A stretch of 64,000 bases of DNA from Sarcomyxa edulis (Eukaryota; Basidiomycota; Agaricomycetes; Agaricales; Mycenaceae). Made by a program: the position numbers and the translations under genes. Below are positions 23,946 through 35,039 of the stretch, in pieces. The notes beneath the pieces are model-generated. The model had not been told where the DNA came from. It saw nothing but the letters and a program-made list of their open reading frames with translations, and did not search any database. The first letter of the stretch is position 1. Every line of letters begins with the position of its first letter. Location: NCBI GenBank assembly GCA_009761415.1, contig QUOL01000011.1:496001-560000 (forward strand), given 5' to 3'.

Positions 23946-26433
23946 TCAGAAGAACTTGCCGAAATCATACGCCTCTTCTCCCGATCCGCCCTTCGCAGAG
24001 GACTTCTGAGACGCCTTCGTTTTCACCGGTGCGACATTCGCCACTTTTCGTTCCTTCTCCTTCTTCTCTACAACAGCCTTGGGTTTCTCGACTGATACCT
24101 TGGCTCGCTCAACTCTCTTGGGAGGTGAAGTTTTGGATTTCGGTACAGGTTTTGCTTGGGGGGTCTCCTTCGAAGCCTGTCCTTTACGAGAACCGGCAGA
24201 ACGCGCTTGTTTGGATTCCTTAGGGTCAGCGGCGAAGGCCACCTTCTTTTGAGGAGGACCGGAGGACCGATCTGCCGCGAGTTTCCGTTTCTGCTTGCCG
24301 GATACGGGTGGAGCAGGTTCTGGTTCTGGTTCTGGCTCTTCCTCGGATTCTTCCTCATCCTCTTCGTCAGATGCTTCCTCCTCATCGGCAACATCACTAG
24401 CCTCCTCATCGTCCTCGTCCTCGTCGTCGTTCTCCTCTACCGAACCAACCCAAGGCGAATCGATCAAGGCCTTTCTCCCTTCGATTTCGCCCGGAGCGAA
24501 CTTCACCAGTCCTCCAGTTTTTCGCATCTCTTTTCGCGGCTTGAGCGTGGAAAGTATAGCCTCATCGTTGGCATACAACGCTGCCAATTTGGCGGCGGGC
24601 GCAACGGCAGTAGTTGTAGAGCTGACAGAGGGAACGGTGAAACGAGGGAACTTGTTGGTGCTCCAATCCCGGAGGACAATTCGTGAGGCTCCCGTAAGGT
24701 CCAAGGCGCCACGCTTGAAAAGGAATAATGTAAATATGGTTTTTTTAGCAGAGGAGGATGCAAATAGAACGAACCCTTTTGATGAATTGGTTAGACCGCG
24801 CGACACCGGAGAGGAACGCTTCTGGATCGCCCTTTGCGAATGCAGGAAGACTATACAGGAGCATAAGATCTTCGGTATCCGCTCGAGAGACGATATGTGC
24901 AACTGTAAAATGGAGTGTTAATGATCAGGCAGATAAGTTCAACGCAAGGCGCGTACCCTCGAGAGCTGGGTCTTTTAGTCGGTCGATTCTTCCTTTATTC
25001 CGCATAAGAATGTCACGGGCACGGATAGAGTCGATATTCTCAGCATCCTCGTCAGATTCCCAGGACAAACCGGGAGTGTCGATGATTCGGATTTGCTTTC
25101 CAGCTGCTTCGACGGTGACTTCTTGTGGTGATGTCGTCGTGGTAGGTCCACGGGAAGATGTGCTCAGGGTGTATACAGGTAAGACAGCCTTCCCTGCTAA
25201 TGAATTGATGAACGAACTCTTGCCGGCCTGGGGAACGAACGATCAATTAGTTGCTCTGGTCTGGAAATTGACAACGAAAGATATGGACATACGTTCGTCA
25301 AACCGACAACAGCCACGGTAAGTGGTTTATCTCCTTTCTTGGTCTGGGCCCACTGGCCTAAGCAGGAAAGGACGGAATCGACACCCATCCCGTCATCAGA
25401 CCTTTCTTTCGCTTTTCCTTTTCCTTTAGGCTTGATGATCAGTTCTGGGCCAGCAGGTAGGAACGAAGAGGCGGAACGGAAAAGGAGAGTAGGGTGTTGT
25501 GTGCGGAGCTCTGCAGCCCAGGCAGTGACTGATTCGCGAGGGCATGTGTCTGAAGCGTTGGACGAGCATAAGTGGTGTTTGCTTGGAGGAAAAATCAAAA
25601 CTAGTGCGCACCAATTTTGTTGAGAAGAAGTAGGATCTTCTTTCCAGGCTTGGCAGCTATCAGCTCCTCCAGATGAGAACTCCGGAAAGACAACGGGTCT
25701 CGAGCATCGAGGACTTCGATGACGACGTCCGCTACATCCAGGACGGATTTGAGAGTGGGCAAATCTCGGTTGAGAAGTATGGGAGCCTCCTCCTCTTCCT
25801 CTACGACTTCCATCTCAACATCCTTTCCTTTCTTCGAGCTGTACTTGGGAGCGCTGACCAGCCGTTTCCCGTGGAGACTCACGATACCATCGAAAACATT
25901 CTCCGAGCTTTCTGCCTCGTCTCCTTTGCCCGTGTTCTTTCTTTTACCGTCTTCTTCTTCTTCTTCTTCTTCCTCAGACTCGTCTTCGGCAACTGGACCC
26001 TTCTCTCGCGCAGCTTTCTTCTCGTCTTTTCGTCTCTGCTTGTCCTCGGCATCCTATACACAATCCTCATAAGTATATACGAGAGACGCAATAGAAAGTC
26101 GAGACGTACCAGTCTCCGTTGTTCTGCGACCTCCGCTAATATCTGATCTTTGAACGGGAAATTATTAGGGATACCTGGATCCTTCTTGTGCTCTAAATAA
26201 TCCGGTCAGCCTGTCGACCTCATAGTTCGAAGGGAATCACGCACTAGACACCCATTGAGGGTTTTTCTTGGCAGCCTTGACCTTTTTCTTCCTACTCTCG
26301 CGGACCTTATGAAGGATCTTTTTCCGCTCGTTTGTCGATCCTCTGTTACTCGTCTCTGCACGATAAAGTCACATTGTTAGAACCTTCGACGCAAGCCCAT
26401 GATATAAGACTCACTCTTTCTGATCCTAGGCAT
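23946..26433 (-). CDS. NUG1: Nucleolar GTPase NUG1 (GNL3/Grn1 type)
   Basis: Circularly permuted GTPase needed for export and maturation of the 60S pre-ribosome. The start at 26433 (MPRIRK) follows family habit, and a basic N-terminal region continues (RKKILHKVRESRKKKVKAAK). The permuted order is visible: G4 is split by an intron (LLLNKI then D, giving NKID), followed by LTVAVVGLTN joined to AGKSSFINSLAG (G1 P-loop) and IRIIDTPGLSW (G3). DVADVVIEVLDARDPLSFRS is the characteristic pre-G4 motif. After RGALDLTGASRIVLRDWSTN comes an acidic Asp/Glu/Ser stretch and a Lys-rich tail ending EAYDFGKFF. Several introns lie between 24730 and 26420. Confidence 0.93.
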
Positions 26434-27424
26434 GGTGAAGGTACGACTTGCGTTGAACGCGGTTTAGGGAGGAGGAAGACTTGAATGCGGATTTGGAAAA
26501 ATAACAGGTCATGTGAGCACCTGGCCCAAACGGGTCAGATCTCCTAGATCTCAAAAAACATATCGTCGATATGTTTTTATTGTGCAAAAGTAGATGAGAA
26601 AGCGGAAGACGGGCGATGATTCAGTCCAAACGTTCTCAATGTGATCACGGACAAAAAGATGTATTTTGTAGTAACTCTACAAACATCTCGGCGCTGTCTG
26701 TACTCTATCGAAAAAAATCGATAGTGGGAGGTCCCTCCACCGCAGAAAAAGGGAATAACTACAAGACAACGCGGATTGAGAGACTGGTCAGCTGCCCAAC
26801 GCTCGACAGCGTTTCAACCCCGCTCAATATGAAATGAAAACTTACCATCAAAAAAATCCATGTTCTTGGTTCCAATAAGCGCCCACACCAACGCATGGCC
26901 AGAAGAACAGCGGGAGAAGACAGGGCGATACCCAGGTACAAGGGAAAAAACGAGGCATTTTTGCAATCAACGGGGGAGTGCCGAAGAACAAAAGACACTT
27001 TTCGCCCACTGGGGATGTTGTCAAAGATTACCAGAAGGATCGACGACGTCCGTTTGGAGATCCCGGGCCTATTAGCCAAACTGCAAGTCCTCAAAGTGCA
27101 CAGGAGGGATTATTGAAGATTCTTGTACTTGCAAACATAGATGTAGAAGAGAGAGATAGAAAGCGATTACAAGAAAACACTTGAGACGACGAGATAACTT
27201 GAGAGAGAGAGACAGAACTTTTGGTTTTTTTGCTATCGAATAGGGTCCAGTCTGGATTCTTCTTCACCACGATAGAGAATGGGAATTTGAAGCAACTTCG
27301 GGGAAAGACCGCCACGAAAATACGAAACTCTTCATCACTTGTTCATTTCGACCTTTTTGACCTTGACCTTCGCCCTTGATCCGTCTTGCGATCCCGAAGA
27401 TAGCCTGCACCCGATAAGAGGGAT
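26434..27424. other. Spacer between NUG1 start and TRA2-like stop
   Basis: About 1 kb with no recognisable gene. Frames on both strands are short and lack family features. It must carry the NUG1 promoter and the 3' end of the neighbouring RNA-binding protein gene. Confidence 0.45.
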
Positions 27425-28548
27425 TTACCAGCGAGGAGCCTCAGCTGCAGCCGGAGCTGCAGGGGTCGCGGCAGCCGGGGTAGCATCATAGTCCCGGGCG
27501 CCACCACGAGCAGGGCTGCTGCCTCTAGGAGGGCTTCTGGAGTAACTTCTGCGCCTTCTATACTCCGGAGAGTAACGTCCGCCACGAGAGGGGGCCGGGC
27601 TGCGACGTTCACGCCAATCTCTGCTATCGCGGCCGTATGGGTCCCGATCTTTGTCACGGTCACCTCCACGGCGAGAGGAGTAGGAGTCACGGTCCCGGTA
27701 TGAGTCACGGTACGACGAATCTCGATACTCACGGCCGCCACCGCCGCCACCACCACCGTAGTGCGAATCGCGCCCAGAGGATCGACGATGTCCCATGTAT
27801 TCACCCGGCGTTGGGGCATGAGGTCTGTCGGTGACGGAGTAGTCCACACGGATGCGACGTCCATTGAGGTCCTAAAAGAGTGTATATGTCAGCAAAGGCT
27901 TGAGACTCGCCGCGTGGGTGAAAACTTACAACTCCATTCAACTCGGCGATGCACCTTGCTGCATCTTCGACGGTGGCCATCTTGATGAAACCGAACCCAC
28001 GGGAGCGGTCTGACTGCTTTTGTATCTGTGAGTGGGGCCCAACGAGAGGTATGTTTGGCAAGAGGACCGACCCTTTGATCATAGACAATGGTCACTTTTT
28101 CAACACGACCAAATCTGCTAAACTCCTCATCGAGGTCACGCTCCTGGGTACGAATGCTAAGACCAAACACACCCAGGACGCTAGAGGGATTGGGTGCCTG
28201 CTGGGACTTGTAAGCACTGGGAGAGAGTAAATGTGGGGTAATATTCAACGCACAATGGGGGCATGAGGGGGACGTCTGGGAGCAGGCGATCTACGGCGAT
28301 AAGGGCTTCTGTAACCACCTCCGCCTGAGCTACGAGCAGCGGGGCTACGAGAACGAGAACGACCTCTGGTGGTGTCGCGCTCCCTGGTTTCAGAGGGCGG
28401 TGCCGGTACTGCGGGCGGGGGAGGAGCAGTATAGGCGTCGGAGTAGGGGTCAACAGTGGGGGTAGATTCTCCGTACTGAAAAAAAATTGGGATATACTTT
28501 AGCTGGGGAAAGACCTGGAGATCTTCTCGAACGACGAGGACTGACCAT
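27425..28548 (-). CDS. RRM/SR-type RNA-binding protein, transformer-2-like
   Basis: Predicted splicing regulator with one RNA recognition motif between two Arg/Ser-rich parts. The likely start is an ATG at 28548-28546 directly followed by a GTCAGT donor, so exon 1 is the start codon alone. Exon 2 begins [15 protein letters not shown] and holds [18 protein letters not shown]. The RRM reads [20 protein letters not shown] (RNP2 in LGVFGLS), then [19 protein letters not shown] (RNP1), then [20 protein letters not shown], as in TRA2 proteins. The C-terminus is Gly/Arg/Tyr/Asp-rich ([36 protein letters not shown]) and ends AAAEAPRW. Divergent from RPL18, with 343 bp between starts. Confidence 0.83.
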
Positions 28549-28891
28549 GGTGGTTAGACTTTACTAGCGGGTGTGGCTGTGCGACGTTGGATTTCAAACA
28601 CAGCGAGCAAAAACTCAAAAATTGGGTCAACACGTTGTATTCGCATTTCTTTCATCTGTCTCCACACCAAGTGTCCTCGGGACGGAGCTGGGTGCTCATG
28701 GCGATACAGAGGATTATTTTCGGGCAATCGAATGACTCTGTGATGTTCCGCAGAAAGCAGTGGTTTAAAGCGGAGACTGAATCTGAGCATCAACCTTAGT
28801 TGGTCGTACTGCACAACACCTCGGGAATATCCGTCTCACAGTTTCGCTCGTCGTCGACCTTTACGAAAACCGAACAACCGGCAACAGCAAG

Positions 28892-29704
28892 ATGGTGAGC
28901 TCGTCGTTTTGCTCGTATGGAATGAATTTGACTGAATGGTCTGTCTAGGGTATCGATATTACCGCCCACCACGTCAGGAAGGGACAGCGCACGGCGCCCA
29001 AGAGCGAGGATCCCTACTTGCTCTTGCTCGTCAAGGTGCGTCTATATGCTCGTCCTGAACTCTGCAGACCGATTGACCTGGTTTATATAGCTCTACCGAT
29101 TCTTGGCCCGTCGTACTGACGCTAACTTCAACAAGGTCCTATTCGATCACTTGGGAATACCATTTTTGTTTAACTTACCATTACTTTCCTATTCAATTCA
29201 GGTCATCCTCCACCGCCTCTTCCTCTCCAAGATCAACCGCCCTCCCATTTCCCTCTCGAAAATCGTCACCGAAACCGCCACCGCAGGAGATCTTGACTCG
29301 AAAATCATCGTCCAAGTCGGAACTGTCACCGATGATATCCGTCTGACTTCTGTCCCCAAGCTTACCATTGCCGCCCTTCGTTTCACCCGGGGTGCACGGG
29401 AGCGCATTTTGAATGCTGGTGGAGAGGCTTTGACTCTGGATCAGTTGGCTCTGAGATCGCCAACTGGTGCTAACACGATCTTGTTGCGCGGAAAGAAGAA
29501 CTCCCGTGAAGCCAACAAGCACTTTGGCATGGGTGCGTCACCTCTTCTTCGATTTTACTGTTCTGTTCTGATACAGAGCTGGTCATTTCTCATTTGCATC
29601 TCTATTTAGGTCCCCATCAACACAAAAAGCCCTACACAACTTCGAAAGGTCGCAAGTTCGAGCAGGGTCGTGGTCGCAGAAAGTCCCGTGGTTTCAAGGT
29701 ATAA
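28892..29704 (+). CDS. RPL18: 60S ribosomal protein L18 (eL18)
   Basis: Cytosolic large-subunit ribosomal protein. Five exons: 28892-28894 (the ATG alone), 28949-29035, 29091-29135, 29202-29532, 29610-29704, giving 186 residues, the usual size. Motifs are [116 protein letters not shown] and the end RKSRGFKV. The start-codon-only first exon places the intron directly after ATG, common in ribosomal protein genes. Confidence 0.97.
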
Positions 29705-30264
29705 GTTCAACTTCCATACCGAAACCGACCTCGGGTCGGTCGAGCATGCCAAGGACATGTCTGGGTCGATGTTCGAGGCGTTGCATCTACGCATGGCAAT
29801 TATGGGCTTTTTTTACCGACTTATATTTTCATTACGCTCTATGCACACCCATCTTACATGCACTTGGGCAATCTTGACGTGAGGGTTGTCGCAGAATTGG
29901 AACTGAGTGCTTGATGTATTGCAAGTCGGTTCGAGTACGCCTTCGCCATACAACAATTCGGCTCGCAACAAACTCTACCTGCCACCTTGGCGTTGTGAGT
30001 CGGACCACGCTCGATCGCGTCGACGATTGAGTGTTCAGTTCAAGTTCGTGGTTAGGCACGACTGCGAGTCGCACGCGATCACAGTGTCTCTCCATAGTAT
30101 GCTTCCGAAAGGTTACATTCCCAAGGATTGAAAATAATGATAATGATACATATGTGGTATGCAATCCGTAGTACAACAACAGCAGGACCCTGAAAGACGA
30201 GTGTATTAAGAATAGAGTGGCAGACAATGAGGATAGGTATACGCACCGTAATGTTCATAGTGGC
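29705..30264. other. Spacer with conserved 3' flank of family A copy 1
   Basis: From about 30130 to 30264 this matches the region after family A copy 2 (31810-31946) almost base for base, including a conserved element at 30161-30180. The rest is RPL18 3' sequence without visible genes. Confidence 0.6.
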
Positions 30265-30594
30265 TCAGACATAACGTTGCCATGTTGGATCCCGCTTCCT
30301 GCCCAAGATCGTCTTGAGATCTGCCCATGCCTCGGGGGGCGGCAAGGTCATCAAACAATCTCGAGGTTCGTTCGTGGCGAGAGCGATGAAGCTCCGGAAT
30401 TCTCCTTTCACAAGGACGGTCCCCAATTTCGCGTTACCATAGACTCCCGAATCCAACATCAGTTCAGTGACTCCCACAAGAATTGCCTGGCTCCTCGCTC
30501 CGCAAGACTCGTTGCGTTGCACGTAGCCCTTGTGCTTGGCATATCGAACAAGCCATTCATCCTGAATCGCGTATCCAAACATGAGGTATTGCAT
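30265..30594 (-). CDS. Family A small protein, copy 1 (unknown function)
   Basis: One of seven paralogues in the window; I do not recognise the family. 109 residues, single coding exon, starting MQYLMFGYAIQDEWLVRYAK where the others start MPYL. The family pattern is a Trp/Tyr-rich head (YLMFGYxxQDEWLxxYAxxKGYV), a variable linker at residues 25-37, then SxAIxxGVxxLMxDSGVY, AKLGTVLVKGExRSFIALAT, NDPRDGLM, and a tail PPxxWADLKTILGRK ending W-x-RYV. No signal peptide or membrane span, so probably cytoplasmic. This copy has NEPRDC where others have NDPRDG. A donor (GTGCGTATAC) lies a few bases after the stop, so a 3'UTR intron is likely. The 15-bp upstream element of other copies was not found here. 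Confidence 0.75.
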   Translation of the reverse strand: MQYLMFGYAIQDEWLVRYAKHKGYVQRNESCGARSQAILVGVTELMLDSGVYGNAKLGTVLVKGEFRSFIALATNEPRDCLMTLPPPEAWADLKTILGRKRDPTWQRYV

Positions 30595-30925
30595 TTTATA
30601 TGATGATAAAGTTCTATAATGAGACCAAAGCTATCGAGAGAGCCTCAGAGGTTAGAAAGGGACGCGTACTTTTCGATGTGTGAGTTGCTAATGCTAGTTT
30701 GTCGATGAGAGTGTTGAACTTCACGAAAGTCACGAACCAGCGGAATCACGTTTTTATCACGTTACCTTCAAGATTCAGATATCGACTTGATTGAAGATGG
30801 TCAACGTTTGAACTTAAACATCCTCTTTTTCAACGGTGCATCAAGCTCGAAGGTACAGATATATTGCAGATATAACGCTCTGATCGACGCCACAAATTCA
30901 GTTCAAAAAGTACGACTCCCGCAAA

Positions 30926-31358
30926 TTAGTAGACGTGGGCGTTGGGAAAGCCGTTTGCCTTGATGCGTTGTAAGAGCCAGAAGAATGGTGTTGCATATGT
31001 GATATCCAACTTGTTCATATTGGCGGGACTGCCCAAGGCCGTCAACAATGGCAGCGCCCGAATCCCCCGGGGCAGAGAAGGCCCCGGAGTTGGTGTCGCA
31101 GGGAAGGATAGCCCACTCCGTCGAAGTCTGGGGAGCGTTTTTCTCGGAGTACTTGCGGACATAGGAGAAGATGCCAGTAGCGCGGCCTATGGTGACGCAG
31201 GTGCCCCTGCCATTCTTGATGACGAGCAGGCAAGGTTCACCGTTTGCATCGAGCATGTCCGGTTTATGCATCAAAGCTTCCGAGAGGGTATCCGAGAGCG
31301 GAAGAAGACCGTCCTCCGGGTACTTGAAAGACGGCACGGCGTCGATGCGAGGGTACAT
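30926..31358 (-). pseudogene. Broken trypsin-like serine protease gene (GDSG), relic
   Basis: A decayed copy of a fungal peptidase S1-like family. The first frame (from 31358) reads MYPRIDAVPSFKYPEDGLL, GEPCLLVIKNGRGTCVTIGR, ATGIFSYVRKY, EWAILPCDTNSGAFSAPGDS and GAAIVDGLG; APGDSG carries the expected catalytic serine. Just after, the family's continuation is found only in another frame (NKLDITYATPFFWLLQRIKA, NGFPNAHVY, stop at 30926). A frameshift, with apparent loss of a short Gly-rich segment, therefore breaks the gene. No start or His/Asp half could be assembled upstream, where frames up to about 31900 are scrambled. Confidence 0.65.
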
Positions 31359-31946
31359 CTTCTTGGTATTGTGAGGTGGAATCGACGACTCGAAGAGTAA
31401 AGCATCAGAAGCCCTAAAACCCTTTTATGTTTGGAATACACATGTGTTCGCAATGGATCTAGGCTGATTCGTGCTGCTATAGGGGCTAGACGGAGGCAAA
31501 AGCAGTAGATTCGTACACCTTGACGAAACATCGATTCTTGGTATGTATGAGATGAGTTTGGGTCCAGTCGCTCGTCTACATTGAAGAGATGCACGGCAAA
31601 AACCCTGGAATCGTGTGTCGCTCTGGGATCCATAAATTCACGGCACAGTACTAGTGCCGCAACGTTCAAGTTGAAGAATGCACGTGATACAGTGCCCCTC
31701 CGATGGAACTGTCGCGAGTCAGTTGACAATACCAGTCCACGCAGATAAGAAGAAACATTTTGACGGCGTAAGGATAACTTCCTCAAGGATTGGAGATGAA
31801 CGACAAGAAAAATGATGATAGTGGTATATATACGTGTGGTATGCAATCCATAGTACAACAACAACAGGACCCTGAAAGACGAGTGTATCAGAGATCGAGT
31901 GGCAGACAATGAGGATAGGTATACGCACCGTTATATTCATAGTGGC

Positions 31947-32273
31947 TCAGACATAACGTTGCCATGTTGGATCCCGCTTCCTGCCCAAGATCGTCTTCAA
32001 GTCAGCCCATGCCTCTGGAGGCGGTACAGTCATCAGGCCGTCTCGTGGGTCATTTGTAGCGAGAGCAATGAAGCATCGAGGCTCTCCTTTCACGAGAACT
32101 GTCCCCAATTTCGCATCGCCATAAACTCCAGAATCCAACATTAACTGGGAGACCCCTACGAAGACCGCGTTGCTGACACCCCAGATTGGCTCCTTCGGAA
32201 CGTAGCCCCTGTGAACGGCATACCGAGAGAGCCATTCGTCTTGAATCGCGTATCCGAACATGAGGTACGGCAT
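31947..32273 (-). CDS. Family A small protein, copy 2
   Basis: 108 residues, intact, starting MPYLMFGYAIQDEWLSRYAV. The variable linker reads RGYVPKEPIWGVSNAVFVGV, lacking the R-S before the conserved A. The core (MLDSGVYGDAKLGTVLVKGE) and tail (WADLKTILGRKRDPTWQRYV) are canonical, although CFIALAT replaces SFIALAT. The stop is followed by the conserved GTGCGTATAC donor. Upstream at 32506-32520 lies the 15-bp element shared with copies 3, 6 and 7. Copy 1 and copy 2 plus their 3' flanks are near-identical, so they are a recent duplication separated by the broken protease gene. Confidence 0.78.
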   Translation of the reverse strand: MPYLMFGYAIQDEWLSRYAVHRGYVPKEPIWGVSNAVFVGVSQLMLDSGVYGDAKLGTVLVKGEPRCFIALATNDPRDGLMTVPPPEAWADLKTILGRKRDPTWQRYV

Positions 32274-32505
32274 TTTATACGACGGAAGTTCTGCAAAATG
32301 GCGACCAAAAAGACTATCAGGAAAAGCCCCGAACTTCGGTATGAGGGACAGACTTGCTTGTCGATCGTTGGGTTGTGAGTAGCTGATACGGTTTACTGCG
32401 TCGAGTTCAAAAGTTCTTTTGAAAGATGATTTCGGAAAATGTCCAGAGTCGGGTCGATGTTCGAGCTCAAGTTGAACATATTGGCGTTACAGGTCCCACC
32501 GCCAC

Positions 32506-32520
32506 CTCGGCATCTCGGCA
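32506..32520 (-). promoter_or_regulatory. 15-bp family A upstream element, copy 2
   Basis: Reads GCCGAGATGCCGAGG in the gene's orientation; its near end is 233 bp before the copy 2 start codon. The half GCCGAG occurs twice, spaced by AT. Same element and orientation at copies 3, 6 and 7. Confidence 0.55.
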
Positions 32521-32617
32521 GACCACTCAAATTTCACAGATTTCACAGATTCTTCAACAATTGTGTTATTGAAGAGCAGTGGTAGTGAGAAATCTGCATA
32601 CATACTACGTCGGTAGC

Positions 32618-32944
32618 TCAGACGTAAGGATACCATCTTGGCTCCCTCTTCCTGCCCAAGATCGTCTTCAGTTCTGCCCATTCTTTAGGGCGTGGCACGG
32701 TCATTAGACCATCTCTTGGATCGTTCGTAGCCAGAGCGATAAAGCTCCGATATTCTCCTCCTTTCACAAGGACAGTCCCCATCTTTGCATGAACACCTGA
32801 ATCGGCCATCAACTCGCAGACCCCTACGAAGATGGTCTGACTTCTAGACCAGCGTGAATCGTCGGGTGGAACGTAGCCCTTGTACTCAGCATACTCAATG
32901 AGCCATTGTTCTGAAACAGTGTATCCGAACATGAGGTAAGGCAT
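32618..32944 (-). CDS. Family A small protein, copy 3
   Basis: 108 residues, MPYLMFGYTVSEQWLIEYAE. It diverges most in the head (SEQWL instead of QDEWL) and lacks the Tyr in DSGVHAKMGTVLVKG, but the core and tail are kept (TILGRKREPRWYPYV). Upstream at 32960-33030 is a 5'UTR-intron-like segment (donor GTACGCCCCC, reading leftward) shared with copy 4. It lacks the conserved element that lies downstream of copies 1, 2, 4, 5, 6 and 7. The frame is intact, so it may still be expressed. Confidence 0.75.
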   Translation of the reverse strand: MPYLMFGYTVSEQWLIEYAEYKGYVPPDDSRWSRSQTIFVGVCELMADSGVHAKMGTVLVKGGEYRSFIALATNDPRDGLMTVPRPKEWAELKTILGRKREPRWYPYV

Positions 32945-33176
32945 TGTATCGCCGTATGACTGGAAATCTACATTTGAATCGGTCAGAAAAACCTCGGAAT
33001 GTAGGAGGGGGGGCGTACTGTTTAACTTGCGGCTGGTGTCTAGTGTGTTGCGTCGGTGAGACTACATGGCTAGTGACCGATAATCGATAATCACTTGATG
33101 GGTCCAGATGGGATCGAAGCTGATCGAAGTTGGCAAGAAGTTGGAGGAACTGTTGTAGTGACTGTCACGTGCATGG

Positions 33177-33191
33177 CTTCGGCATCTCGGC
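33177..33191 (-). promoter_or_regulatory. 15-bp family A upstream element, copy 3
   Basis: GCCGAGATGCCGAAG in gene orientation, one mismatch from the other three. Its near end is 233 bp before the copy 3 start codon, the same distance as at copy 2. Confidence 0.5.
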
Positions 33192-33510
33192 TGATAGTTC
33201 TCGTCTGTACTTTCTCAGAGTTTCTCTTCGTCGTTCGAGCTTCAGAATCGTCCCAACCACAGCGTGACAGACTAGGCGGGAATGCTCTCAAGTTGAAATA
33301 AGCCAAGATCAATCTCGAAGTTCGCGCCAAGACGCGTCGCTGCTGCCAAACAAAGGTGCGTATCATTCTACTTATTGACGAAAAAATGACCCCTCATTGA
33401 CGGCGGTATCGTTCGATTCGGATCTACTTACCGCCAGGACATACTCAACATTCTCATTCTCCCGAACATCGCACCGACAGCACCTTGAAAATCTCATTCC
33501 GCGAGGAGTG

Positions 33511-34926
33511 ATGGATCTCACGCAGTCCAACGTCGAAACGACGCGCGCTCCAGCTACCTTGGAATTGCTCCGAGTCGCTGAAGGCCGCAAGCAAGTGGAT
33601 GCGTATAGAGCCATGTTAGCTCCCGTTTGCCGTCTACCTCTGGAGGTCATTGGAGATATATTCCTGTTGTGTGTGGAAGATGGATCTGTAAGGCCAGAGC
33701 CGTCTGCATTGCTTGCACCGCTGCTACTTTGCCAGATCTGCTCGGTTTGGCGAGATGCTGCTCTGGGACATCCGGCGTTGTGGAAAACCATCAGGCTCAC
33801 CTTGACCTCAACAAACAAAGTGACACGCTTTAGATTGATGCAAACCTGGCTGGACAGAGCAGAATCGTTACCCCTCGACATCTCAATAAAAGCTTTTGTC
33901 GACGCTTTTACCATTTCCGATGTCACTCGCCTCATCCCTTATTTCCCCAGCATGCGACGCCTCAGCTTATGTCTACCTCCAGAGAGTCTGGGTTTTTTTC
34001 TGGCTATGGATGTCCCATCTACTCCAATGCCGTTTCTGGAAGAACTAAGTCTCTCGGTATCACGAGGGATAAGTTCTGTGCCAGTGATCCTGAATTCCCC
34101 ATCCTTATTCAGAAACGCTCCCCGTCTTCATTCTCTCTACATAGTTACGGGCCAACAACCGATGGAAATCCGGAACTTAGGGATGCCTCTTTCACAGATC
34201 GTACGACTCTCGGTGCAACAGGTATACCTTCCTGATGTCGCTTCCTTACTATACAAAGAATTAGTCAATGTCGAAGAGCTGTTGCTCCAGATCAAAGCGT
34301 GGCCCGGGCACAGCGACGCAGAAACGAACTCTATCTTCCCAATCGTGGTCCCAAAGTTACGCTCCCTTGATATCACTGTCGATGAATCTCACAGCTTGTC
34401 GCGGTTCTTTCAGATGGTCACCCTTCCCCTCCTCGACAGTTTGTCAATGACTTGTGTAGATTCATTCCCTTTGGATCTGGCAGAGTTCTTGAGACTCCGA
34501 GAACGCTCGTCTTTCAACTTGATCAGCCTCGTTCTGTGCTTCACAGAGTTCGAGCCAAACGCCTTCGAAACCCTACTCAGATCCACCCCATCACTCGTCA
34601 AATTGTCGACCTGGAGGTCGGGTTCCTTCGATCCTGAAACTATCCGTCTTCTTGAGTACTCTACAGAAGACACCGAGCCGATCCTTCCAAGGCTTCAGGA
34701 ACTGGATATTGCCGAAGACTGGGATTTCGCGGACGGTGGTGCTGGGATGTTCAGGATGATCGCATCGCGTTGGTGGCCGGATCCAGAATTTGATCCCGGG
34801 ACTCCTCGTCGTATTTCCAGATTGAGATCTGTGGAGATATATGAATCAGAAGTGGCAATCACTTGTCCTGATGCGATTGAGGTGATGGAGAGGTGCATCG
34901 AGGAAGGTCTCGTCTTGAGCCTGTAG
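33511..34926 (+). CDS. F-box-like protein
   Basis: Predicted SCF substrate adaptor. A single-exon frame of 471 residues from the ATG at 33511 (MDLTQSNVETTRAPATLELL). The open frame extends further upstream, but without an ATG at its start, and the N-terminal helix fits the usual agaricomycete layout from 33511. The F-box-like motif at about residues 41-90 reads CRLPLEVIGDIFLLCVEDG then LLLCQICSVWRDAALGHPAL, ending LWKTIRL. Downstream Leu-rich segments (FLEELSLSVSRG, LHSLYIVTG, LRSLDITVDES, LISLVLCFTEFEPN) are LRR-like. It sits inside the family A cluster but looks unrelated to it. Confidence 0.85.
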   Translation: MDLTQSNVETTRAPATLELLRVAEGRKQVDAYRAMLAPVCRLPLEVIGDIFLLCVEDGSVRPEPSALLAPLLLCQICSVWRDAALGHPALWKTIRLTLTSTNKVTRFRLMQTWLDRAESLPLDISIKAFVDAFTISDVTRLIPYFPSMRRLSLCLPPESLGFFLAMDVPSTPMPFLEELSLSVSRGISSVPVILNSPSLFRNAPRLHSLYIVTGQQPMEIRNLGMPLSQIVRLSVQQVYLPDVASLLYKELVNVEELLLQIKAWPGHSDAETNSIFPIVVPKLRSLDITVDESHSLSRFFQMVTLPLLDSLSMTCVDSFPLDLAEFLRLRERSSFNLISLVLCFTEFEPNAFETLLRSTPSLVKLSTWRSGSFDPETIRLLEYSTEDTEPILPRLQELDIAEDWDFADGGAGMFRMIASRWWPDPEFDPGTPRRISRLRSVEIYESEVAITCPDAIEVMERCIEEGLVLSL

Positions 34927-35039
34927 CAGAGTGAGGTGGAGATACCAGTATATGTCCCCCGTCTTCTAGCGCTGATTTCAATTTGCCCAGGATACTAATT
35001 GCAAGATACGTTGCCTGAATATGATATCCATAATGCATT

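Noticed and set aside
24295..24921. Long plus-strand frame opposite NUG1 rich in Ser
   Set aside because: It is the complement of NUG1's acidic and Lys-rich tail; codon shadow only.
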